Positions 16,143 through 21,414 of a stretch of 21,414 nucleotides of DNA are shown here, piece after piece. A program made the translations under genes and the position numbers. The notes beneath the pieces are model-generated. The model made no database searches. It was not told the DNA's origin and was given only the letters and a program-made list of their open reading frames with translations. This stretch comes from Bacteroidales bacterium (GTDB lineage: Bacteria > Bacteroidota > Bacteroidia > Bacteroidales > F082), in contig JAOZNY010000007.1 in assembly GCA_029933565.1 (NCBI GenBank), forward strand, positions 1-21,414. Direction: 5' to 3'. Position 1 is the first letter of the stretch. Every line of letters begins with the position of its first letter.

Positions 16143-17579
16143 TTACGCTTTTGATTTTATAAAGTTATACAATAATCTAACTCCAATTCCTGTACCACCC
16201 ACTGTGCGGTATTTATCTTTTTTCGACAAAAATGCCGGACCTGCAATATCAAGATGAATATAGGGGTAATCAGTAAAATGCTCTAAAAACTTCCCTGCTG
16301 TAATAGCTCCAGCATCAACTCCACCAATATTTTTCAAATCAGCAATTTCAGATTTTATCTGTTCATTGTATTCATCCCACATGGGAAACTCAACAATACG
16401 TTCGTGCACTCTTGCTCCTGCCTTTTGCAGTTCCAAAAACTCTGTTTCACTTTTAACCTGCATACCAACCATTGCATTAGCACCTATTGCCCTTGCCGCA
16501 GCACCTGTTAAGGTTGCTGCATCAATAACTAATTTAGGGTCATATTTTTTGGCATAACTTAACGCATCGGCCAAAATCATTCTGCCCTCCGCGTCAGTAT
16601 TCAACACTTCAACAGTAGTTCCATCAAACATTGTAATTACATCGCCCGGTGTATAAGCATTTCCATCAGGACGATTATCGGTTGCGGGTACCAAAGCAAT
16701 AACATAAACAGGCAGTTCGGCTTTCGCTATCGCATAAATTGCACCTGCAACTGCTGCACCACCACCCATATCACACTTCATCGTATCCATAGAATTTGAA
16801 GGCTTCAAACTTAGCCCTCCAGTATCGTAAACTACTCCTTTTCCTACAAAAACATAAGGCTTTTTATTTACTGCATTTTTGGGCTTCCATTCCATTATTG
16901 TAAACGTAGGAGGATCGATGCTTCCCCTGTTAACAGCCAACAGCCCTCCCATTTTAAGGCTTTCTATTTTCTTCTTATTGAAAACTTCTACTTTAAATCC
17001 TGCTTCCTTACCAAGTGCCACAAACTCCTTTGAAAACTGAGGTGCAGTAAGATACTGAACAGGCTCGTTTACCATATCGCGGGCAATGTAAACAGCCTCA
17101 ACAATAAGTCTCAATTCGTCAATGTCATCTTCAGTAATATCATTGCAATAAATATCCAACTCCTCAAAGGAATTGTCATTTTTGTCAGTCTCTGTTTTAT
17201 ACTTTGAAAACTTATAGTTTGCCAGTAATAATCCTTCAGCAAGATTAAATGCATCTTCTTTACTTCCTCCAACAACTTGTAATACTGCCCTTTCAATTTT
17301 ATTTTTAACAAGAAAAGTTTGGGTTTCACTACCAAGTTTTCGCATGTTTTCCGACTTCTCTGTCCTACTTCCCTGCCCATCACAATATGCAATAAAAAGA
17401 TGGTTTTTGTATCTATTAATCTCAATAACGCCTGATTTCTTAGATCTATGCATCCGTTTAACCCATTGAGTTTCATCGGTATTTAGGCCTAATTCTTTTA
17501 AATCGCTGTTACCTTTTAATAAAAAGATAGTATTAGCAGCAGTGGGCTTTCGTAAAGCCTTTCGTATAATTGTTTCCAT
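16143..17579 (-). CDS. pepA: Leucyl aminopeptidase (M17 family)
   Basis: This 478-residue cytosolic M17 metallopeptidase removes N-terminal amino acids from peptides and normally works as a hexamer with two metal ions. The C-terminal catalytic domain is complete. By alignment to E. coli PepA, Lys247, Asp252, Asp270, Asp329 and Glu331 are the metal ligands; Lys259 and Arg333 are the catalytic pair. They lie in the motifs VGKGVVYDTGGLSLKPS (245-261), CDMGGGAAV (269-277) and NTDAEGRM (327-334). The N-terminal domain (about 1-160) is divergent, as usual. A -7 box, TATTTTTG (17607-17600), lies about 20 bases before the ATG, so it can be transcribed on its own as well as from adk 50 bp upstream. 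Confidence 0.95.
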   Translation of the reverse strand: METIIRKALRKPTAANTIFLLKGNSDLKELGLNTDETQWVKRMHRSKKSGVIEINRYKNHLFIAYCDGQGSRTEKSENMRKLGSETQTFLVKNKIERAVLQVVGGSKEDAFNLAEGLLLANYKFSKYKTETDKNDNSFEELDIYCNDITEDDIDELRLIVEAVYIARDMVNEPVQYLTAPQFSKEFVALGKEAGFKVEVFNKKKIESLKMGGLLAVNRGSIDPPTFTIMEWKPKNAVNKKPYVFVGKGVVYDTGGLSLKPSNSMDTMKCDMGGGAAVAGAIYAIAKAELPVYVIALVPATDNRPDGNAYTPGDVITMFDGTTVEVLNTDAEGRMILADALSYAKKYDPKLVIDAATLTGAAARAIGANAMVGMQVKSETEFLELQKAGARVHERIVEFPMWDEYNEQIKSEIADLKNIGGVDAGAITAGKFLEHFTDYPYIHLDIAGPAFLSKKDKYRTVGGTGIGVRLLYNFIKSKA

Positions 17580-17599
17580 GAAGATTAGTTTTTTCGATG

Positions 17600-17607
17600 C
17601 AAAAATA
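17600..17607 (-). promoter_or_regulatory. Putative -7 box of the aminopeptidase gene
   Basis: The minus strand reads TATTTTTG, a full TAnnTTTG match, in the 50-bp gap between adk and pepA. Possible TTG elements upstream are at short spacing (about 10 or 15 nt), so promoter strength is uncertain. Confidence 0.45.
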
Positions 17608-17629
17608 GAAGATTAGACAAAACAATTAA

Positions 17630-18799
17630 TTAGCAACTTGTTTTGCAAATAAAATCAACTTGTTCCGAAAGAAGTAGAAATACTTCCTCCTTATTATTAT
17701 CAGCTTTTATTGAATTGTATTTTTCTTGTTTTTTATAATAATCCAAAACGGGAACAGTTTTGGAATTGTACTGTTCCAGTCTGTTAACAATCAATTCGGC
17801 ACTTTCATCGTAAGGACGCTTCCTATCGGAACGAGATCTTTCACTCAGGCGTTTAACAGCCTCAAGAGTCGATACTTTCATATCAATTACTCCAGAAACA
17901 GCCATTCCTTCCCTTCTTAAAAGTCCATCGAGTATGTATGCCTGAACAATTGTTCGTGGAAATCCTTTGAAGATAAACCCATTTGCATCAGGGTTATTTT
18001 CAATTTCCCTTTCAATAAGTTTAATCGGTATTTCATCAGGAACAATTTCACCTTTCGTCATAAATGGCTCCACAATTTTCCCAATCTCAGTATTATTGTC
18101 TACTTCCTGTCTTAGCAGTTTACCGGTTGAAATATAAACAAGGTCATGTTTTTCTGCCAACAACCTACCTTGTGTACCTTTTCCTGAGCCAGGCCTTCCC
18201 AGCAAAACAATGTTTGCAAACTCCTTATCGCGGACATTTTCAATTACATCAACAATACCTTCAAATATCTCATCAATATCGCCCACTCCATTAACTTTAT
18301 GGTACTTGCCTTTTTTATCATAAAAATCAGCTACAGGTTTAGTTTTATCATTGTATTCCTGTAGTCTTACTTTTATAACATCCATTGTATCATCGGAACG
18401 CCCCGATGTTTTTGCCCTTAAAAGCAGGCGTTCAATTAATTCATCTTCCGGAGCATCCAAACTTACCATGCAGTCGAGTTTGCTTCCAAGTTTAAGTAGT
18501 AAACCTTCTAAAATATAAGCCTGAACAGTCGTTCTTGGAAATCCATCGAAAAGGATTCCACGTGAATTGGTATCTGTATTTATCTTTTTCTCAATAATCT
18601 TTACAATTAATTCGTCAGACACAAGGCCTCCCATTTCAATCACTGCCTTTGCCTCAAGCCCAAGTGAGGAACCTTCAGCAATTTCACTACGCAACATATC
18701 GCCAGTAGAAATATAAGTAAGGTTGTATTTTTCAAGTAACTTCTTTGACTGAGTTCCTTTACCAGCTCCCGGAGGGCCAAATAATGCAATGTTTAACAT
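17630..18799 (-). CDS. adk: Adenylate kinase, tandem two-domain fusion
   Basis: This 389-residue protein is twice the usual Bacteroidota Adk length and contains two complete, alignable adenylate kinase domains (about 1-190 and 195-389) with the short LID. Adk interconverts ATP+AMP and 2 ADP. Domain 1 keeps all key elements: P-loop GPPGAGKGT (8-16), STGDMLR (31-37), DGFPRT (85-90), GRSDD (133-137). Domain 2 keeps the P-loop GRPGSGKGT (201-209), Arg230, Arg282 and several LID arginines. However, STGD has become STGK (Lys227) and DGFPRT has become KGFPRT (Lys278), replacing both aspartates that correspond to E. coli Asp33 and Asp84 near the Mg2+ site. I checked both codons (AAA). Domain 1 is therefore probably the working kinase and domain 2 a degenerate or altered one. 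It lies downstream of hpt, 138 bp away. Confidence 0.93.
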   Translation of the reverse strand: MLNIALFGPPGAGKGTQSKKLLEKYNLTYISTGDMLRSEIAEGSSLGLEAKAVIEMGGLVSDELIVKIIEKKINTDTNSRGILFDGFPRTTVQAYILEGLLLKLGSKLDCMVSLDAPEDELIERLLLRAKTSGRSDDTMDVIKVRLQEYNDKTKPVADFYDKKGKYHKVNGVGDIDEIFEGIVDVIENVRDKEFANIVLLGRPGSGKGTQGRLLAEKHDLVYISTGKLLRQEVDNNTEIGKIVEPFMTKGEIVPDEIPIKLIEREIENNPDANGFIFKGFPRTIVQAYILDGLLRREGMAVSGVIDMKVSTLEAVKRLSERSRSDRKRPYDESAELIVNRLEQYNSKTVPVLDYYKKQEKYNSIKADNNKEEVFLLLSEQVDFICKTSC

Positions 18800-18837
18800 G
18801 ATAAAATTATTTTAAAATATATTGAGTAAGTATTTCT

Positions 18838-18928
18838 GTTGCTACAATGGCTTCTATGGTTGCTATTGCTTCTGTTGTTGCTGTTGATATTTCCATCAAT
18901 ATGCTCAACCATAGTAGCAATAGCAGCC
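18838..18928. repeat. 9-nt tandem repeat and imperfect inverted repeat between hpt and adk
   Basis: Four 9-nt units follow one another at 18850-18885: GCTTCTATG, GTTGCTATT, GCTTCTGTT, GTTGCTGTT (consensus GYTKCTRTK), preceded by GTTGCTACA. The right part pairs back: GCTTCTATGGTT (18850-18861) with AACCATAGTAGC (18907-18918), one mismatch in 12. It resembles the element at 97-161. In the hpt-adk transcript it could fold and influence adk expression or mRNA ends; that is inference. Confidence 0.6.
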
Positions 18929-18937
18929 CTTTTTAAT

Positions 18938-19474
18938 TTATTCTTCTATAATATAAATGTCCTTAAGGTTTCTGCCTTGTCTGTTATAATCAAGTCCGTA
19001 TCCTATTATAAATTCGTTTCCAATATCAAAACCTTTATAATGTACTTCATAATCCCTTTTAAAAGCATCTGGCTTAAACATAAGAGTTGCTACGTACACT
19101 TCATGTGCTCCCATGTCCTTTAATTGTTCAAGAACTCTTTCCATGGTTAGTCCCGAATCAATAATGTCTTCCACTACTACTACTGTTCTACCATAAATAT
19201 CCTCATCAAACCCAATTAATTGCCTAACATTCTGGGTTGACTCAGTGCCTGAATAAGAAGCAAGTTTTACAAACGAAATTTCACAATCAAGTGTAATATG
19301 TTTTAATAAATCAGCGGCAAACATAAACGAGCCATTAAGAATTGACAAAAACAAAGGGGTTTGCCCTTTAAGGTCATTATTAATTTCCCAAGCTATCCTT
19401 TTCGTTTCTTCTTCAATTTTCTCAAATGGGATAAATGGCCTAAATTTTTTGTCGTGTACATGAATAACATTCAT
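18938..19474 (-). CDS. hpt: Hypoxanthine phosphoribosyltransferase
   Basis: This 178-residue cytosolic purine-salvage enzyme joins hypoxanthine (and usually guanine) to PRPP, giving IMP or GMP. The PRPP loop VVVVEDIIDSGLT is at 98-110 with Glu102/Asp103. LSILNGSFMFAADLL (43-57) and EISFVKLASYSGT (65-77) are the other conserved blocks, and the C-terminal purine pocket FIIGYGLDYNRQGRNL (155-170) is intact. I chose the ATG at 19474; a TTG at 19483 would add only three residues and the family starts here. A TAnnTTTG box (19509-19502) lies 27 bases upstream. adk follows on the same strand, and purE is divergent. In some Flavobacteriia hpt and adk domains are fused, so the adjacency is meaningful. 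Confidence 0.94.
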   Translation of the reverse strand: MNVIHVHDKKFRPFIPFEKIEEETKRIAWEINNDLKGQTPLFLSILNGSFMFAADLLKHITLDCEISFVKLASYSGTESTQNVRQLIGFDEDIYGRTVVVVEDIIDSGLTMERVLEQLKDMGAHEVYVATLMFKPDAFKRDYEVHYKGFDIGNEFIIGYGLDYNRQGRNLKDIYIIEE

Positions 19475-19501
19475 AAATTCCAATCGTTTGTAGTTAGTTT
19501 A

Positions 19502-19509
19502 CAAAGATA
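19502..19509 (-). promoter_or_regulatory. Putative -7 box of hpt (and probably the hpt-adk transcript)
   Basis: The minus strand reads TATCTTTG, a full TAnnTTTG match, placed 27 bases before the hpt ATG at 19474. A start site in between also argues against the TTG start at 19483. No TTG -33 element is visible. Confidence 0.5.
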
Positions 19510-19557
19510 TAATTTAGGTTGAATGATTTTATATTTTTAAGAGAAAAAGTTTTTCAT

Positions 19558-19621
19558 TTGTTCGATTGTTTCGTTGTTCGATTGTCTGCCCGCCGAAACG
19601 CAGTGAAGGAGGGTTCAATTG
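19558..19621. repeat. Short direct repeats TTGTTCGATTG in the hpt-purE intergenic region
   Basis: TTGTTCGATTG occurs exactly at 19558-19568 and 19574-19584, with a decayed third copy GTTCAATTG at 19613-19621. A GC-rich stretch, unlike the AT-rich surroundings, lies between the second and third copies (about 19586-19612). It has the look of a dispersed intergenic repeat inserted between two divergent promoters; I cannot confirm copy number from one window. Confidence 0.4.
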
Positions 19622-19674
19622 TTTTAATTTGTGGTAGTGATTAAAAATTATTAGGCATATTTATTTTAATAAAT

Positions 19675-19682
19675 TATTTTTG
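19675..19682 (+). promoter_or_regulatory. Putative -7 box of purE
   Basis: TATTTTTG is a full TAnnTTTG match, 22 bases before the purE ATG at 19705. The upstream region is AT-rich without a clear TTG element. Confidence 0.5.
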
Positions 19683-19704
19683 CCTTAAAATAAAATCAGA
19701 AGTT

Positions 19705-20211
19705 ATGAAACCAGTTGTAAGCATAATAATGGGTAGCACCTCCGACTTAAAGGTAATGGAAAAGGCTGCTGCATTTTTTAATGAAATGGAAATTCCCTTC
19801 GAGATGAATGCTCTTTCGGCTCACCGCACACCCGAAGAGGTGGAGAAATTTGCAAAAAGCGCAGCCACAAGAGGATTGAAAGTTATTATTGCAGGAGCAG
19901 GAATGGCAGCACATTTGCCCGGTGTTATTGCTGCCATGACTACTTTACCTGTTATTGGAGTTCCAATAAATGCAAGCCTCGATGGCATGGATGCTCTTTT
20001 AGCAATAGTACAAATGCCTCCGGGAATACCTGTAGCCACTGTTGGAATTAATGGAGCACTCAATGCTGCAATTTTATCGGCACAAATGATAGCCACCGGA
20101 GATGAAAATATGGCAAAAAAAATTACTGATTACAAAGAAAGCCTAAAACAGAAAATTGTTAAGGCAAATGAAGAACTTAGTCAGGTGAAATATAAGTTTA
20201 AGACTAATTAA
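19705..20211 (+). CDS. purE: N5-carboxyaminoimidazole ribonucleotide mutase (PurE, class I)
   Basis: This 168-residue cytosolic enzyme of de novo purine synthesis moves the carboxyl group of N5-CAIR to carbon 4, giving CAIR. Class I features are clear: IIMGSTSDLKVM (7-18) for phosphate binding, NALSAHRTPE (35-44) with the catalytic His40, IAGAGMAAHLPG (62-73) with His70, and PINASLDGMDALLAIVQMPPG (87-107). Length is normal for bacterial PurE, and no PurK gene lies beside it. It is transcribed divergently from hpt, so salvage and de novo purine genes share one 230-bp control region. Its stop lies only 3 bp from the stop of the convergent ATPase gene. Confidence 0.96.
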   Translation: MKPVVSIIMGSTSDLKVMEKAAAFFNEMEIPFEMNALSAHRTPEEVEKFAKSAATRGLKVIIAGAGMAAHLPGVIAAMTTLPVIGVPINASLDGMDALLAIVQMPPGIPVATVGINGALNAAILSAQMIATGDENMAKKITDYKESLKQKIVKANEELSQVKYKFKTN

Positions 20212-20214
20212 TAC

Positions 20215-21342
20215 TTAACTGATAAATCTTGAGAAATTATCGGGTGTTATTACCCTTTGCTCACTTTCAGGATAGGCCTGAATAAAACTCTTTGGTAGTT
20301 TTACCTTTGACTTACTTTTCCATTTAAACTCAAAAGCCAATAGTTTACCATCCCTTTCTTCAAGATAGTCTATTTCTTGTTGGCTGTGGGTTCGCCAGAA
20401 ATAGCGATTCGTATATATTTTATTGTATTCTAAATACTTCATCCTTTCGCTAATGATAAAATTTTCCCATAAAGCACCAACATCATTTCTGAGTCCTAAT
20501 GGGTTAAACTGCCTAATAACAGCATTTCTAAGACCATTATCATAGAAGAAAATTTTACGGCTCTTTTTTAGTTCAGTCCTTAAATTCCTACTAAACGATC
20601 GTAAACGAAATATTATAAATGCTTTTTCCAACAAAATAATATAACGTTCAACAGTTTCTTTATCTAATCCCGTTATTTTTCCTAATTCATAATACGATAC
20701 TTCATTGCCAATTTGAAATGCCAGTGCTTGAACAAGTGCTTCAAGGCGGTCGGGTTTTTGAACTTTTTCCCATGTTAAAATATCTTTATACAAATAACTA
20801 TCAGATAATTGCTGAAGAATAGCCTGTTCATCACCATAATTATTAATTACATCAGGATAATAGCCATAAATAAGACGATGCTGAAGAAGCCTGTTTTCTT
20901 CAATTAAACCATGATGATCAACCATTTCTTTATAAGATATGGGATAAAGAAAATACTCCCATTTTCTACCTGTTAAAGGTTCATTGATTTTATTTGCCAG
21001 TTCAAAAGCCGATGAACCTGAGGCTATTACTTTCACCCCTTCAATATTATCATAAATTAGTTTTATACACAATCCAATATTCTCAATTCGTTGTGCTTCA
21101 TCAATAATTAATAACTTATGCTTACCTATTAACGATTTAAGCAATGTTGAATTTGGATTTCTTAGAATCTGCCTAATATCAGTTTCGTCGCCATTCCACC
21201 ATAAAGTTTCATTCGTACTTAACAAAACTATCTCTTTCAATAAAGTTGTTTTTCCTGTTTGACGAGGTCCCAATACTATGATTACTTTTTTATCAAAAAG
21301 CCGTTCCAAGATCCGATTCAATAACTGTCTTTTTATCATCAT
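20215..21342 (-). CDS. AAA ATPase with DUF4143 domain
   Basis: This 375-residue protein has an N-terminal AAA_14 ATPase: Walker A GPRQTGKT (25-32), Walker B LLIIDEA (77-83) and sensor-like IASGSSAFEL (106-115). A winged-helix-like middle follows (about 195-260), then a C-terminal DUF4143 domain with a PD-(D/E)xK nuclease-like pattern: EIDY (323-326) and EFK (338-340). Such proteins are common, patchily distributed in Bacteroidota and functionally uncharacterised. I placed the start at the ATG 21342-21340 (ATG at 21339 is also possible); a GTG at 21360 would lie on the -7 promoter box and is therefore unlikely. An inverted-repeat operator sits just upstream. It appears to be a single-gene unit, probably accessory. 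Confidence 0.88.
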   Translation of the reverse strand: MMIKRQLLNRILERLFDKKVIIVLGPRQTGKTTLLKEIVLLSTNETLWWNGDETDIRQILRNPNSTLLKSLIGKHKLLIIDEAQRIENIGLCIKLIYDNIEGVKVIASGSSAFELANKINEPLTGRKWEYFLYPISYKEMVDHHGLIEENRLLQHRLIYGYYPDVINNYGDEQAILQQLSDSYLYKDILTWEKVQKPDRLEALVQALAFQIGNEVSYYELGKITGLDKETVERYIILLEKAFIIFRLRSFSRNLRTELKKSRKIFFYDNGLRNAVIRQFNPLGLRNDVGALWENFIISERMKYLEYNKIYTNRYFWRTHSQQEIDYLEERDGKLLAFEFKWKSKSKVKLPKSFIQAYPESEQRVITPDNFSRFIS

Positions 21343-21359
21343 AAATTTCTTTATTGACA

Positions 21360-21367
21360 CAAATATA
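21360..21367 (-). promoter_or_regulatory. Putative -7 box of the DUF4143 ATPase gene
   Basis: The minus strand reads TATATTTG, a full TAnnTTTG match, 17 bases before the ATG at 21342. A TTTC (21391-21388) stands 20 nt upstream at the -33 position, inside the inverted repeats. Confidence 0.55.
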
Positions 21368-21368
21368 C

Positions 21369-21413
21369 AATATTTTCGGTTGGAACCGAAATATTAGGCT
21401 AAATATTTCGGTT
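21369..21413. promoter_or_regulatory. Operator-like cluster of three AACCGAAAT half-sites over the ATPase promoter
   Basis: AACCGAAATATT (21384-21395) and AATATTTCGGTT (21402-21413) form a perfect 12-bp inverted repeat with a 6-bp spacer. A third half-site, AATATTTTCGGTT (21369-21381), faces the first with only GG between them (8-bp perfect stem). The cluster covers the -33 region and abuts the -7 box, which fits repression by a dimeric DNA-binding protein, possibly the ATPase itself through its winged-helix region. The window ends here, so more half-sites may follow. Confidence 0.6.
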
Positions 21414-21414
21414 T

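Noticed and set aside
18839..19123. Plus-strand ORF beginning with a long leucine/tryptophan-rich hydrophobic run
   Set aside because: The hydrophobic run is the translation of the 9-nt repeats, and the rest lies antisense to hpt. It has no promoter or family resemblance.
21340..21360. GTG start at 21360 for the DUF4143 ATPase
   Set aside because: The GTG overlaps the TATATTTG -7 box, so it would lie upstream of the likely transcription start; two ATG codons follow at 21342 and 21339.

Overview
The window looks like a low-GC chromosomal segment of a Bacteroidota bacterium, probably from the Bacteroidales/Marinilabiliales side. The reasons are: two large secreted proteins with type IX secretion (T9SS) C-terminal sorting domains; several promoters of the Bacteroidota type (TAnnTTTG at -7, in one case with TTG 19 nt upstream); a DUF2795 small protein typical of the phylum; a Bacteroidota-type lipoprotein; adenylate kinase with the short LID seen in Bacteroides; and mostly weak ribosome binding sites. 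No tRNA, rRNA, CRISPR array, insertion sequence or phage gene was seen.

Layout, left to right. 1-55 holds the 5' end of a nitroreductase gene (minus), divergent from a YbfF-like alpha/beta hydrolase (204-1043, plus). A bidirectional terminator separates the hydrolase from DUF2795 (minus). From here to about 19.5 kb everything real is on the minus strand, so transcription runs right to left. 5074-1401 is a compact four-gene block: secreted unknown protein, SAM methyltransferase, LolD/MacB-type ABC ATPase, PduO cobalamin adenosyltransferase. 11915-5205 carries two T9SS surface proteins (1663 and 542 aa), each followed by its own terminator hairpin. Then come dnaK (monocistronic), a lipoprotein, a cytidylate kinase-like protein, and a block hpt > adk > leucyl aminopeptidase. 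purE is divergent from hpt, and an AAA ATPase/DUF4143 gene converges on purE at the right end.

Functional links. hpt (purine salvage), adk (AMP/ADP interconversion) and purE (de novo purine synthesis) form a small purine neighbourhood. The rest is a mixture of housekeeping and surface functions, with no visible defence island or biosynthetic cluster.

The most unusual points are: an adenylate kinase made of two fused kinase domains, the second with lysine at both conserved aspartates near the Mg2+ site; a triple half-site inverted-repeat operator over the promoter of the DUF4143 ATPase; and two intergenic regions built from a degenerate 9-nt repeat that folds back on itself. All intergenic stretches are shorter than 300 bp; the largest (14018-14287, upstream of dnaK) shows only a partial promoter and a short palindrome.
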